Shown: positions 48,974-58,268, numbered from the stretch's first letter. The stretch is DNA of 64,000 nucleotides from Bradyrhizobium diazoefficiens (GCF_018131015.1 NZ_JAFCJJ010000014.1:1-64000); one strand, 5' to 3'. Numbers and translations are program-made. The notes: generated from the sequence alone by a model not told the origin.

Positions 48974-50941
48974 CTACTGCTGCGTCCCAGTCGACAGCGG
49001 TGCGAGCTGGCCGCGCGTGACACCCGGAGGCACGGCGTCGAGGCCGAGCACCACGCTTGCGGCCGGCAGCGCGGCATCCGCCATCGCGGCGTGGCCCTCG
49101 GCGGTGGGATGCACGGCGCCGCCATAGACGGCGGAGAGCACGCCCCAGGTCGCGTCGTGGATGTCGGTCGGCTGGCTCGCCGCCGGCAGGCCCTGCGGAT
49201 AGGTCATCGCGGCGAAATAGCTGTCATTGGCGTCGCGGATCCAGCGCGCGCGGGGCAGATAGGCGCGATATTCGGACGCGCCGCGGCCGCACAGCATCGG
49301 CTGGCTCGCCGCGGTCACGATGTCCGGATTGAAGCTCTGGCCGTTCTCGGCGAAGCAGGCGCGGTCGAATTCGGGATCGCTGCCGGAATGGGCGCAGAAG
49401 CCGTGATCGGCGAAGGTGGCCTGATGCGCGTCGACGAAGGTCATGCGGTCGGCTTCGGGATCGCGGCACAGTGCGCCGCGCGTGCAGGTGGCGAGCCCCT
49501 TCAGTTGCGGCAGGAACTCGGTGTCGACGAAGGTCGAGACGCGCGCGAGCCGCTGCGGATCGGCGTTGAAGGACGGATGGATGTCGAAGCCGGCGCGGCC
49601 GCCGCGGCAAGGAACGCCGCCGTCGGCGAGCGCCGGATTGGCATAGGAGACGTAGACGACACGCGAAAGGTCGCCGCCGACCAGCGGCTTCAGCGCCTCG
49701 CGCAGCCGGACGAAATTCTGCGGCAGCTCGCGCCGCAGCGCATCGCGGGAATCGTCGACGCTCGCCATCACGCCGGAGCGGCGGAACAGCGCACGCTCGG
49801 TTGCGGTGTCGACGATGACGTCGGTGACGAGGCCGGAGAAATAGATGTCGTTGGCGCCGACGGAGAGCAGCACGAGGTCGAGGTTGCGGTCGGGCTGGCG
49901 CTTCTTCACTGCTGTGAGCGCCTCGCGCAGCTCGGAGACCTGTGCATTCACGCTGGTGTTGCAGACCCCGCTCTTGCCGGGCGGGCATTCGCGGGCGCGC
50001 TGCGAGCCGAGCAACCCGTCGCCGATGCTGGCACCGGTGCAGGCGAGCGGCAGGAAGGTCACGGCGATGTGGGTGTAGCGTACCGCGAGCGCGAGCGCCG
50101 TGCGCGCCTGGTAGCTGTAGAGCGAGCGGTGGCAGGGCGCGTTGAACCAGAGCGCGCCGTAGCGCTGCCAGTTGGCGAGCGTATCCGGCGCCTCGCAGGC
50201 GCGGCCGCCCTTGTAGCCGGCGCGGCTCGGCCGGTAGTACTGCGCACCGGCGGTGCCGAGATAGGAGCGGAAGCAGAAGCCTTCGTCGGACAGCGCCAGC
50301 GGCCGGTCCGGATTGCCTTCGCCTGAAGCGATGCTGTCGCCGAGCCCGGCGACGAAGATGTCGCGGACTTGGATCTCGGTCTGGACGCGCTGGGTGGGAT
50401 CGGAGCCGGAGGAGATGTCGGCGCTCGCGACCGTTGGCTTGCCGTAGCGGACGCGAAGGTTGACCGGCTCGGCGCAGTCGAAGGTCGATTGTTGCGGCCC
50501 GTCGCCGTCGTCGAACGTCCATGCACAGGTGGCGCCGACGGGCACCGCGCCGGTCAGGCGCACGGTGACGGGGTGATCGACCGGGGTGAGGTAGTTCTCT
50601 TTGACGTTGTCGCGGGTGCAGGGCTGGTTGACCCGGCCCTGCAGGTCGATGCAGAGGCGGTTGACCATGTTGCGGGCCCAGCCGCGCCCCTCGCTCTGCA
50701 ACCCGAGCGACTGTTCGGCGGCGAGGATGCTGCGGTTGCGCGCGTTCTCGACATGGAGCAGGAAGTCGCGCTCCTCGCGGAACAGGCGGAAGCGGTTGCG
50801 CACCTCCCACGTAATCTGGAGTGCGCCGGTCGGCACAGCGCCGGCATCCTGGGCGGCCGCGCGCGGAACCGGCACCGAGGTCAGCAGCCCGGCAAGCAGC
50901 AGGGCGCCTGCGAAGAGGTTACGAAGGAAGACAGGGATCAT
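48974..50941 (-). CDS. Exported SGNH/GDSL-family hydrolase
   Basis: The 655-residue protein has a signal peptide (LFAGALLLAGLLTSVPVPRA, cut near AAAQD), a beta-rich N-terminal region with a PKD-like segment (CAWTFDDGDGPQQ) and an SGNH hydrolase domain from about residue 195. Catalytic blocks are VAGLGDSIASGEGN (Ser203), LLSVGANDIYFSGL (GxND) and AVHPTAEGHAAM (Asp/His-type block V as HPTxxGH). It would act outside the cytoplasm on esters of lipids or glycans. The family is clear, the substrate is not. The gene for a lipid flippase-like protein lies directly upstream on the same strand. Confidence 0.87.
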   Translation of the reverse strand: MIPVFLRNLFAGALLLAGLLTSVPVPRAAAQDAGAVPTGALQITWEVRNRFRLFREERDFLLHVENARNRSILAAEQSLGLQSEGRGWARNMVNRLCIDLQGRVNQPCTRDNVKENYLTPVDHPVTVRLTGAVPVGATCAWTFDDGDGPQQSTFDCAEPVNLRVRYGKPTVASADISSGSDPTQRVQTEIQVRDIFVAGLGDSIASGEGNPDRPLALSDEGFCFRSYLGTAGAQYYRPSRAGYKGGRACEAPDTLANWQRYGALWFNAPCHRSLYSYQARTALALAVRYTHIAVTFLPLACTGASIGDGLLGSQRARECPPGKSGVCNTSVNAQVSELREALTAVKKRQPDRNLDLVLLSVGANDIYFSGLVTDVIVDTATERALFRRSGVMASVDDSRDALRRELPQNFVRLREALKPLVGGDLSRVVYVSYANPALADGGVPCRGGRAGFDIHPSFNADPQRLARVSTFVDTEFLPQLKGLATCTRGALCRDPEADRMTFVDAHQATFADHGFCAHSGSDPEFDRACFAENGQSFNPDIVTAASQPMLCGRGASEYRAYLPRARWIRDANDSYFAAMTYPQGLPAASQPTDIHDATWGVLSAVYGGAVHPTAEGHAAMADAALPAASVVLGLDAVPPGVTRGQLAPLSTGTQQ

Positions 50942-51037
50942 GGCGCGCGTCTTCAACGGCAAAGTTGAGGCGGAAATAAGAGAGGAGGGCTCGCCCGGGC
51001 GCAACCCTCCGCCCGACGGATTTGCCGCCGCCGGGGG

Positions 51038-52120
51038 TTATCGCTTGTTGGCCTGCCGCAGCGAGCGCTCGCGCTCCATCGGCGTGACCTGCTTGGGCAG
51101 GTTGCCCTGGGTGTAGGCCTCCGCCACCCGGCGCCGTTCCTGCCACGGCTCGACCACGTTCATCCAGAGCTCGCGCGTGCCCATGATGGAGATCGCAAGA
51201 CCGAACGGGATCACGAAATAGAGCAGGCGGAAGACCAGCAGGGTGGCCAGGAGCTGTTCGCGGCCGAATTCGGGAAGCGCCACCAGCATGGCGGCGTCGA
51301 ACACGCCGATCGAGCCGGGGGCGTGGCTGGCAAAGCCCAGGAGCGTCGCCAGGATGAACACCACGGCAAGCGACAGGAAGTCGATCGGCGGGGTGGACGG
51401 CATCAACAGATACATCGCCGTGGCGCAGAAGCCGAGATCGACCACGCCGATCAGGATCTGCACCAGCGTCAGCCGCGCCGACGGCAGCACCACCTTCCAG
51501 CCCTTCTGGCCGAGTTCGCGCCGCTTCTCGCCCGTGCAGAGCCAGACCAGATAGGCGGCGATCGCGGCGAGACCGCCGAGCCCGATCAGCCGGTTGATCG
51601 CTGCAGGGAGCTGGTCCATCGCGGTCGCCGCGTCCGGATGAACGACCATGCCGATCGAGAGCACGAAGATGTTACCGAGCCAGAAGGTCAGGCCCGACAG
51701 GAAGCAGATTTTTGCGACATCGATCGCGTTCAGCCCGTAGTCCGAATAGATCCGGAAGCGGATCGCGCCGCCGGTAAAGACGGTGGCGCCGATATTGTGG
51801 CCGATCGAATAGGAGGTGAAGCTGGAGAGCGCTGCAATGCGGTAAGGAACGTGCTTCTTGCCGATCGTCCGCAGCGCGAAGAAGTCGTAGAAGGTCAGCG
51901 TGCAGAACGCGAAGAGGACACAGATCGCCGCGAGCCCGATATGGCCGCGCGGAATCTCGGTCAATGCGGTCAAGATCACCCCGGTGTCGATCCCCTTGAG
52001 GGTACGCACCAGCGTGGTGGCGGCGAAGGCGATGATCATGACGCTCGCAGCAATTCCGAGCCGTCGCCAGCCGATCCATTTCTTGAAGCCGCGTTTCAGC
52101 GCGGTCAGCAGTCCGTGCAT
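51038..52120 (-). CDS. Lysylphosphatidylglycerol-synthase-like flippase domain protein (UPF0104)
   Basis: The 360-residue membrane protein has about eight TM segments and the UPF0104/LPG_synthase_TM marks FTSYSIGHNIGATVFTGGAI, FLSGLTFWLGNI and GFASHAPGSIGVFDAAMLVA. It lacks the cytoplasmic transferase domain of MprF, so it is at most the flippase half, or a carrier of another lipid. About 100 bases separate it from the SGNH hydrolase gene downstream, so they may be co-transcribed. The basic C-terminus is unusual. Confidence 0.85.
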   Translation of the reverse strand: MHGLLTALKRGFKKWIGWRRLGIAASVMIIAFAATTLVRTLKGIDTGVILTALTEIPRGHIGLAAICVLFAFCTLTFYDFFALRTIGKKHVPYRIAALSSFTSYSIGHNIGATVFTGGAIRFRIYSDYGLNAIDVAKICFLSGLTFWLGNIFVLSIGMVVHPDAATAMDQLPAAINRLIGLGGLAAIAAYLVWLCTGEKRRELGQKGWKVVLPSARLTLVQILIGVVDLGFCATAMYLLMPSTPPIDFLSLAVVFILATLLGFASHAPGSIGVFDAAMLVALPEFGREQLLATLLVFRLLYFVIPFGLAISIMGTRELWMNVVEPWQERRRVAEAYTQGNLPKQVTPMERERSLRQANKR

Positions 52121-52536
52121 TCATCCTCCCGGCGGGGGCAAGACCGACAAGGCCAGGCAATGGCCTATCGGGTGCGATCACAGTCAAAGGCAGGGGCGAT
52201 CGCCAGATATGATCCAGCCCATTTAAGGCAAAAACAGCGGCTTGTGCAGCCCTTGACAAGGACGGGTTCTGCGTTCGGGCGCCCCTCCCGTCACACATGG
52301 TTCACATTGGACGCGCGTTAAGCATGCGAGTCGCGGCGCCTCGCGCCTCCGTATCTTGACGGGGTCTCAAATCCTGTCGCGGCAGGCATTGTTCCGGCGC
52401 AAACGGCGCGGGCTTTTTTGGAACGACGATGCCGCGCGCAGGTTAGCGCTCCATCAGCAATCGAACACGGCGAAACAGGCGGCTTCTCGTTCGGAGCCGC
52501 TGTCGCGTGTTCCCGAAACTTCAAAGGATCGGAACG
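52121..52536. other. Divergent upstream region of the flippase and DUF892 genes
   Basis: The 416-base gap contains no convincing gene. It carries a candidate general-stress (EcfG-type) promoter at 52420-52444 for the DUF892 gene. Confidence 0.6.
52420..52444 (+). promoter_or_regulatory. Candidate EcfG-type general stress promoter
   Basis: GGAAC at 52420-52424 and GGTT at 52441-52444 are separated by 16 bases, close to the alphaproteobacterial EcfG consensus GGAAC-N16/17-CGTT; the final element differs in its first base. Confidence 0.5.
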
Positions 52537-53043
52537 ATGGGACTGTTCACAAAAGACATCAAGACCATGAACGACCTGTTCGTGCATCAGCTTCAGGACA
52601 TCTACTATGCCGAGCAGCAGCTCACCAAGGCTCTGCCGAAGATGGCGAGCAAGGCCACCGATCCGCAGCTCAAGCAGGGCTTTTTGACGCACCTCGAGGA
52701 GACCAAGCAGCACGTCGCGCGTCTCGAGGAAGTGTTCAGGATGCACGGCGCGCAGGTGAAGGCGGTCGATTGCCCGGCGATCGACGGCATCATCGAGGAA
52801 GCCGACGAGACCGCCGGCGAAGTCGCCGACAAGGCGGTGCTCGACGCCGCCCTGATCAATGCGGCGCAGGCCGCCGAGCATTACGAGATCGTCCGCTACG
52901 GCAGCCTGATCGCCTGGGCCAAGCAGCTCGGCCGCACCGATTGCGCGAGCGTGCTCGCCAAGACGCTCGAGGAGGAAAAGGCGACCGACAAGAAGCTGAC
53001 CTCGATCGCCGAGAGCAAGGTCAATTTGCGCGCGGCGAGCTGA
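52537..53043 (+). CDS. Ferritin-like DUF892 (YciF/YciE) stress protein
   Basis: The 168-residue four-helix protein matches DUF892: TMNDLFVHQLQDIYYAEQQL at the start, then LEETKQHVARLEEVFRMHGA and AAEHYEIVRYGSLIAWAKQL. The Glu/His ligands of the di-iron site (E in YYAEQQL, H in EETKQH, E/H in AEHYE) are present. YciF-like proteins are induced by osmotic and general stress in enteric bacteria and rhizobia; iron or peroxide handling is assumed. An EcfG-type promoter lies upstream. The ATG at 52537 is preferred to the one at 52507. Confidence 0.9.
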   Translation: MGLFTKDIKTMNDLFVHQLQDIYYAEQQLTKALPKMASKATDPQLKQGFLTHLEETKQHVARLEEVFRMHGAQVKAVDCPAIDGIIEEADETAGEVADKAVLDAALINAAQAAEHYEIVRYGSLIAWAKQLGRTDCASVLAKTLEEEKATDKKLTSIAESKVNLRAAS

Positions 53044-53060
53044 GCCGGGTGCAGCCAAAG

Positions 53061-53086
53061 GCGCCGCGCGGAACTCCGCGCGGCGC
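53061..53086. terminator. GC-rich hairpin after the DUF892 gene
   Basis: GCGCCGCGCG/CGCGCGGCGC forms a perfect 10-bp stem with a 6-base loop. It is followed by TCACCATCTTCATTCC, a weak pyrimidine tail. Confidence 0.55.
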
Positions 53087-53178
53087 TCACCATCTTCATT
53101 CCTTCATTCGATCATTGTCGAAGCATGGAGGCAGGCTGAGAGCGTAGAGTCGCATGGGGCTGCAATAGAGGTGGCAGC

Positions 53179-54585
53179 ATGCGAGCCAATATCGCCAAAT
53201 ATGACACCTTCGAGCATGCGAAGGTTGCCCCACGCGAGCAATCGCGCCTGACGACGTCGCTTACGCTCGCCGCCATGAGTCTCGGCTATGGCGTGGTGCA
53301 GCTCGACGTCACGATCGTCAACACCGCGCTCGACGCGATGGGCAAGACGCTCGGCGGCGGCGTCGCCGAGCTGCAATGGGTGGTCAATGCCTACACCATC
53401 GCGTTTGCCGCCTTCATCCTGACCGCCGGCGCGCTCGGCGACCGGATGGGCGCCAAGCGCGTCTTCATGGCGGGGTTCGCGATCTTCACCGCGGCCTCGC
53501 TGGCCTGTGCGCTGTCACCCAACGCAATCGTGCTGATCGCGGCACGGCTGGTGCAGGGGATGGCGGCGGCGATCCTGGTGCCGAACTCGCTGGCGCTGCT
53601 CAATCATGCCTTCGCGGACGAGCGCGCGCGCGGCCGCGCCGTCGCGGTCTGGGCCGCGGGCGCGAGCGGTGCGCTCACCGCCGGCCCCTTCGTCGGCGGC
53701 GCGCTGATCACGCTGGTCGGCTGGCGCGCGATTTTTCTGGTCAATTTGCCGATCGGCCTGATCGGCCTGTGGCTGAGCTTTCGCTATGCGACCGAGACGA
53801 CGCGCGCGCCTTCGCGCGAGCTCGATCTTCCGGGCCAGCTCGCGGCGATCGGCGCGCTGGGCGCGCTGGCCGGGGCGATCATCGAAAGCGGCGCGCTCGG
53901 CTTGTGGCATCCGGTCGTGCTCGCGGCCTTCGTTGCCGCCGCCGTCTTCGCCGCGCTGTTCGTCTGGCGTGAGAGTCGCGCGGCGCAGCCGATGCTGCCG
54001 CTGTCGTTGTTCGGTCGGCGGCTGTTCACGCTGACGACCATCGTCGGCCTGCTCGTGAACATCGCCATCTACGGCCTGATCTTCGTGCTGAGCCTGTATT
54101 TCCAGCGGGTCAACGGGCTGTCGCCGTGGTGGACCGGGCTCGCCTTCGTGCCGATGATGGGCGTGGTGCTGCCGGTCAACCTGCTGGCGCCGCGTCTTGC
54201 CGAGCGCATCGGCGCCTGCCCGACCATCGTCATCGGCGCCTGCGTGTCGGCGCTCGGATGTCTTGGCCTGCTCGGGATCGAAGCCGGGACGAGCTATTGG
54301 GCGATCTGCGCGCAGCTGATCGCGATGAGCAGCGGGCTTGGCCTGCTGGTGCCGCCGCTGACCTCGACGCTGCTCGGCAGCGTCGAGAAGGCGCGCTCCG
54401 GCATCGCAGCGGGCGTGCTCAACGCGACGAGGCAGACCGGCAGCGTGCTCGGCGTCGCCCTGTTCGGCTCGCTGGTGGCGGCGAACGGGGCATTCCTGGC
54501 CGGGATGCATCTGGCGCTGGTTATTTCGGCCGGGGTCCTGATGCTCGCCGCGGCGGTGATCGGCCTCGGCGCGCGGACGCGCTGA
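53179..54585 (+). CDS. DHA2-family MFS drug exporter (EmrB/QacA-like)
   Basis: The 468-residue protein with about 14 TM segments is a drug:H+ antiporter. Marks are the acidic residue in the first TM (LGYGVVQLDVTIVNTALDAM), motif A GDRMGAKRVF and motif C-like AGASGALTAGPFVGGALIT. The closest kind is EmrB/QacA, though no EmrA membrane-fusion gene is adjacent, so it may act alone. AGAGGTGG precedes the ATG at 53179. It is followed tail to tail by a small membrane gene. Confidence 0.9.
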   Translation: MRANIAKYDTFEHAKVAPREQSRLTTSLTLAAMSLGYGVVQLDVTIVNTALDAMGKTLGGGVAELQWVVNAYTIAFAAFILTAGALGDRMGAKRVFMAGFAIFTAASLACALSPNAIVLIAARLVQGMAAAILVPNSLALLNHAFADERARGRAVAVWAAGASGALTAGPFVGGALITLVGWRAIFLVNLPIGLIGLWLSFRYATETTRAPSRELDLPGQLAAIGALGALAGAIIESGALGLWHPVVLAAFVAAAVFAALFVWRESRAAQPMLPLSLFGRRLFTLTTIVGLLVNIAIYGLIFVLSLYFQRVNGLSPWWTGLAFVPMMGVVLPVNLLAPRLAERIGACPTIVIGACVSALGCLGLLGIEAGTSYWAICAQLIAMSSGLGLLVPPLTSTLLGSVEKARSGIAAGVLNATRQTGSVLGVALFGSLVAANGAFLAGMHLALVISAGVLMLAAAVIGLGARTR

Positions 54586-54589
54586 AGGA

Positions 54590-55024
54590 TCAGCCGCGGC
54601 GCAGCGCGAAATGCGCGCCGCAGAATGCCATCACCGCGCCGAGGCACAGCGCGGCGAGGCCCGCCAGCACGCCGGAGACGGTCGGGATCGGGCTCGGCGC
54701 CGAGGCCGCCTGACCGGCGCCGGCCAGCAGCAGCACGCCGACCGCGATCAGGAACTGGCGCATCCGCTGCGGGATCTGGCCGGAGACGGCGCTCTGCATC
54801 AGGCTCGCCGTGAAGTAGCCGCCGGAGAAGCCGACGGTCGCGATCAGCCACCAGGCGATCGCCGCGCCCGCCGGCATGAAATCATGGCTGTCGGAGCGCC
54901 AGAGGCCGCCGAGGTCGAGCCCGTAGCGCGCGCCCAGCATGTGCACGGCGAGCGCGAGCAGCACGCCGCAGATCATGGCGGCGCCGAGAATCAGGTAACG
55001 CGGAAAAAATGTCGTCTCAGCCAT
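54590..55024 (-). CDS. Small hypothetical membrane protein
   Basis: The 144-residue protein starts MAETTFFPRYLILGAAMICG and has four hydrophobic segments (residues 10-30, 52-72, 88-108, 115-138). GDS-like or catalytic motifs are absent. It ends GAHFALRRG. I cannot name a family; the Asp/His-bearing loop SDSHDFMPAG between segments 1 and 2 may be periplasmic. Four bases separate its stop from that of the convergent exporter gene. It is divergent from the next gene. Confidence 0.72.
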   Translation of the reverse strand: MAETTFFPRYLILGAAMICGVLLALAVHMLGARYGLDLGGLWRSDSHDFMPAGAAIAWWLIATVGFSGGYFTASLMQSAVSGQIPQRMRQFLIAVGVLLLAGAGQAASAPSPIPTVSGVLAGLAALCLGAVMAFCGAHFALRRG

Positions 55025-55089
55025 GCCCCGCTTGTAGGATCGGCGAGGGCGATCGCGCAAGCCGATCGCGAGCCGGATCGATTGATGTG

Positions 55090-55689
55090 ATGCAGGTTTC
55101 CGACGCGCAAGACGTCTCAACGGGCGCCGCGAATCCGAGCTACGCCTACAAGGCGTCGTTGATCGGCTCGGCGCATCGCTTCGAGCTGACGGAGCAGGGG
55201 CTGTCCTGGCGCATCGCCGGCCGCGCCGGGGTGTGGCGCTACGACGAGATCAGCGCGATCCGCCTGTCGTTCCGCCCGGTGTCGATGCAGCAGCACCGCT
55301 TTCGCGCCGATGTCAGCCGCACCGGTGGCGGCCGCATCTCGATCCTGTCGACGAGCTGGCAGAGCGCGGCGCTGATGGCGCCGCAAGATGGCGGCTTTCG
55401 CGATTTCATCGTAGAGCTGCATGCCCGCATGGCAAGGGCCGGCAGCCGCGCCGAGCTGATCGCCGGCCTTGGCCGCACGACCTATGCGGCCGCGCTGGCG
55501 GTCCTGGCCGTTCTGGCCGTGGCGATGACGGGGCTGCTGCTCCGCGCGCTCATGATCGGCGAATTCGCCGGCGCGCTGTTCATCATCGGCTTTGCCGCGC
55601 TGTTCGTCTGGCAGATCGGCGGCTTCGTGCGGCGCAACCGGCCGAGAAGCTATAGCTTCGACAATCTACCGAAGTCGCTGCTGCCCTGA
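55090..55689 (+). CDS. Hypothetical membrane protein with soluble N-terminal domain
   Basis: The 199-residue protein has a soluble beta-rich part of about 125 residues, PH-like in its strand order (ASLIGSAHRFELTEQGLSWR, GVWRYDEISAIRLSFRPVSM, RISILSTSWQS), then two TM helices (AAALAVLAVLAVAMTGLLLR, FAGALFIIGFAALFVWQIGG) and a basic tail. The bPH/YdbS-like reading is only a guess. The ATG at 55090 sits downstream of an open but unlikely stretch. It lies 64 bases before the YdcF-like gene, on the same strand. Confidence 0.72.
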   Translation: MQVSDAQDVSTGAANPSYAYKASLIGSAHRFELTEQGLSWRIAGRAGVWRYDEISAIRLSFRPVSMQQHRFRADVSRTGGGRISILSTSWQSAALMAPQDGGFRDFIVELHARMARAGSRAELIAGLGRTTYAAALAVLAVLAVAMTGLLLRALMIGEFAGALFIIGFAALFVWQIGGFVRRNRPRSYSFDNLPKSLLP

Positions 55690-55753
55690 TTTCGCAACCG
55701 GCCGCAATCAAACGTGACTTCGCCGCCCGGCGTCGGTGCCGCATCGTGCGGCC

Positions 55754-56353
55754 ATGATAGTCATGGATCGCAGCACCCGCCTGCCGGCGGCGGATGAAAT
55801 CGCCGAGATCAACCGGCGGCACCTGATCGATACGCCGCTCGCGCCGGCCGATCTGCTGTTCGTGTTCGGCACCCGCGAGGACGCCGTCTTGCGCGCCGAG
55901 ACCGCCGCGCGGCTGTGGCACGAGGGCTATTTCCGCTGGTCGATTGTCAGCGGCGGGGTGACGCCGGGCTCGGAGCAATCCGAGTGCAGCATCATCAAGG
56001 CGGCGATGGAAGCGGCGGGCGTTCCGGCGGACCGAATCCTCGAGGAGCATCGCGCGATGAACACCGGCGAGAACGTGGTCTTCTCGCTGCCGATCATCGA
56101 TGCGGCGCTTGGACTGCTCAACGTCCGCAGCGTGATCTGCCTCGGCAACACCTGGACGGCGCGGCGCTATCCGATGACGCTGCACCGCCATTGGCCGGAC
56201 GTCACCAAGATGCTGCTTACCATCGACAGTTTTGCAACGCCGCGCACGCTCTGGCACACCGACGCCGAGTTTCGCCGCCGCGTCCTGCACGAGTGGGACA
56301 AGATCGGGCCGTACATGGCGAGAGGCTTCATCGCGGAATGGCCGGAAGGCTGA
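55754..56353 (+). CDS. YdcF/SanA-like DUF218 protein
   Basis: The 199-residue protein has a DUF218 (ElyC/SanA/YdcF) domain: LLFVFGTREDAVLRAETAAR, WSIVSGGVTPGSEQSECSII, ILEEHRAMNTGENVVFSLPI and SVICLGNTWTARRYPMTLHR. These correspond to the P-loop-less nucleotide-binding-like fold of YdcF, which binds S-adenosylmethionine; related proteins influence envelope polysaccharide. No TM is visible here, so it is cytoplasmic. ATG at 55754 chosen over GTG at 55736. It is convergent with the MocR gene after eight bases. Confidence 0.85.
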   Translation: MIVMDRSTRLPAADEIAEINRRHLIDTPLAPADLLFVFGTREDAVLRAETAARLWHEGYFRWSIVSGGVTPGSEQSECSIIKAAMEAAGVPADRILEEHRAMNTGENVVFSLPIIDAALGLLNVRSVICLGNTWTARRYPMTLHRHWPDVTKMLLTIDSFATPRTLWHTDAEFRRRVLHEWDKIGPYMARGFIAEWPEG

Positions 56354-56361
56354 CGGAAGGG

Positions 56362-57705
56362 CTACTCCGTCGAATCAAAATCCTCTTCCTTGGTGCCGAG
56401 CAGCGATACCAGCGTGCGCAGGGCGGAATCGAGCTGCTCGGGCGAGGGCGGGGCGAGCGCGAGCCGCACCGCATTCGGCGCGTGGCCGTTGGCGATCGCG
56501 AATGTCGAGGACGGCGTCAGCGCGATGCCGCGCCGCGCCGCGGCGGCGACGAAGGTCTGCGAGCGCCAGTGCGGCGGCAGCGTCAGCCAGAGATGATAGG
56601 AGCGCGGGTCGGCCGCGATCTGGTAGCCGGCGAGCAGCTTTGCCGCGGTCTGCTGCCGGCGGCTGGCGTCGATGCGTTTCAGCCGCGTCAGCTCGGCGAC
56701 GGTGCCGTCGGCCATCAGCCGCTGCCCGGCGGCGAGCGCATGGCCCGAGGCAATCCAGCCGCCGGTGCGGACCGCGCTCATCACGCTCTCGCGCAGATGC
56801 GGCGGCGCGACGACGATGCCGAGCGCAAGGCCCGGCGCGACCTTCTTGGACAGGCTGTCGAGCACGATGCAGCGGTCCGGCCCGAGCGCCGCAAGCGGGG
56901 TGTCGTCGGCGAGGAAGCCGTAGACGGCGTCCTCGATGATGGTGAGGTCGAGCTTCTCGGCGACGCGCATGATGTCGGCGCGCCGTGTCGCGTTCATGGT
57001 GACGCCGAGCGGGTTCTGGATGATGGGCTGCAGGTACAGCGCGGTGAGGTGCGCCTCGCGATGCGCCTTCTGGATCGCGTCGGGCCGCGCGCCGAATTCG
57101 TCCATCGCGATCGGCACCAGCGTCACGCCGAGCCGCGCGGCGATGCTCTTGACGTAGGGGTAGGTCAAGGCCTCGACGCCGCAGCGCCCGCCGGTCGGAA
57201 CGAGCGCGGCAATCGCGGCCGCGAGCGACTGCTTGCCGTTGGCGGTGAAGACGATCTGCTCGGCCTGCGGGGCAAAATTCTTGCGCGCGAGATAGGCGGC
57301 GGTGGCATTGCGCGCGCTCCTGGTGCCCGTGCTGGTGGAGACGCGTAGCGCAGCTTCCAGCGCGTCGACGCGCTCGAGCCCGGCGAGGCTCTTTGCGATC
57401 ATCGCCCATTGCTGCGGCAGCAGCGGATAATTGACCTCGAGATTGATCCGCGCATCGGGCGGCTCGCTGATGGTCTCGACCTCGCGCTTGATGTCGCCGG
57501 AGATGAAGGTGCCGCGGCCGACCTCGCCGACGACGAGGCCGCGGCGCAAGAGCTCCGTATAAACCCGGCTCGCGGTCGAGACCGCGATGCCACGGTCATA
57601 GGCAAAATTGCGCTGCGGCGGCAGCCGGTCGCCGGGCCTTAACGTGCCGTTAGCGATATCGACGGCAATGGCATCGGCAAGCTTCACGTACTCGAACTTG
57701 GACAT
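56362..57705 (-). CDS. MocR-family regulator (GntR HTH fused to aminotransferase)
   Basis: The 447-residue protein has a GntR winged helix at residues 1-70 (YVKLADAIAVDIANGTLRPG, RNFAYDRGIAVSTASRVYTE) and a fold-type I aminotransferase domain with PLP lysine K287 in LDSLSKKVAPGLALG and the NPLG segment. MocR proteins sense PLP-linked ligands and usually control the divergent gene. Here the divergent neighbour is a DUF1127 gene rather than a pdx or gab gene, so the target is unclear. ATG at 57705 chosen because it opens the family start MSKFEYVKLADAI. Confidence 0.9.
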   Translation of the reverse strand: MSKFEYVKLADAIAVDIANGTLRPGDRLPPQRNFAYDRGIAVSTASRVYTELLRRGLVVGEVGRGTFISGDIKREVETISEPPDARINLEVNYPLLPQQWAMIAKSLAGLERVDALEAALRVSTSTGTRSARNATAAYLARKNFAPQAEQIVFTANGKQSLAAAIAALVPTGGRCGVEALTYPYVKSIAARLGVTLVPIAMDEFGARPDAIQKAHREAHLTALYLQPIIQNPLGVTMNATRRADIMRVAEKLDLTIIEDAVYGFLADDTPLAALGPDRCIVLDSLSKKVAPGLALGIVVAPPHLRESVMSAVRTGGWIASGHALAAGQRLMADGTVAELTRLKRIDASRRQQTAAKLLAGYQIAADPRSYHLWLTLPPHWRSQTFVAAAARRGIALTPSSTFAIANGHAPNAVRLALAPPSPEQLDSALRTLVSLLGTKEEDFDSTE

Positions 57706-57890
57706 TATTGCACCGAGAGCAATGTTTTCCTTGCTCCGAGGATTGTACTGGAGCATTTAAGTTCCATCAAGTTCCGTGATTGAACCGAAGAGAGCGAGAG
57801 CAATCCGAGGCATATGAGGTGCAGGCGCTTTGCAGCGTTTGCGCCAACGGCATCGGCTTCGCCGCACGGGACAAAGGCCGGAGAAGAAAC

Positions 57891-58127
57891 ATGACCGCAA
57901 TCTCGCAAACTGCCGGGCGGAGTTTGGGCCCGTCCTCCTCGCGCGGATTTTTTGCCGCGCTCGCCGCCGCCACCTATGCCCTGTTCGACCGCCTGGAGCG
58001 TCGTTCCGCCATCAAGACGCTGAACGAGCTCGACGACCGCGCGCTCCGCGACATCGGCATCACGCGTAGCCAGATCGAGGACGCGGTGACCGGCGAGCTC
58101 AAAACCGAGCTGATGCGGTATCTGTGA
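57891..58127 (+). CDS. DUF1127 small protein
   Basis: The 78-residue protein ends in a DUF1127 domain (IKTLNELDDRALRDIGITRS, then QIEDAV) preceded by a hydrophobic helical segment RGFFAALAAATYALFDRLER. GGCCGGAGAAGA stands just before the ATG at 57891; the frame upstream is open but not protein-like. Small Arg-rich DUF1127 proteins can bind RNA or act in nutrient-response regulation. It is divergent from the MocR gene. Confidence 0.85.
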   Translation: MTAISQTAGRSLGPSSSRGFFAALAAATYALFDRLERRSAIKTLNELDDRALRDIGITRSQIEDAVTGELKTELMRYL

Positions 58128-58268
58128 GCGCCTGTGTCCCGGACCCGCTGCAGTGTTATTGCTCTGCTGCGGAGGGTCGGGACCCAGGAAGTGGCCCGCA
58201 ACGCTGCATGAGCCCCGGCTCTGCAGCGCACCGCCGAAGTGGCGCTACGCTGCGTCCGGGGCACCAGA
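58128..58268. repeat. Second copy of the GTGCCCCGGACGC repeat family
   Basis: TGTCCCGGACC..GGGTCGGGACCCAGG, GCCCCGGCTCTGCAGCGCA and CTACGCTGCGTCCGGGGCACC form a nested inverted set like that at 24778-24945, reversed. The remaining bases up to 58653 are GC-rich spacer without a gene. Confidence 0.7.
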
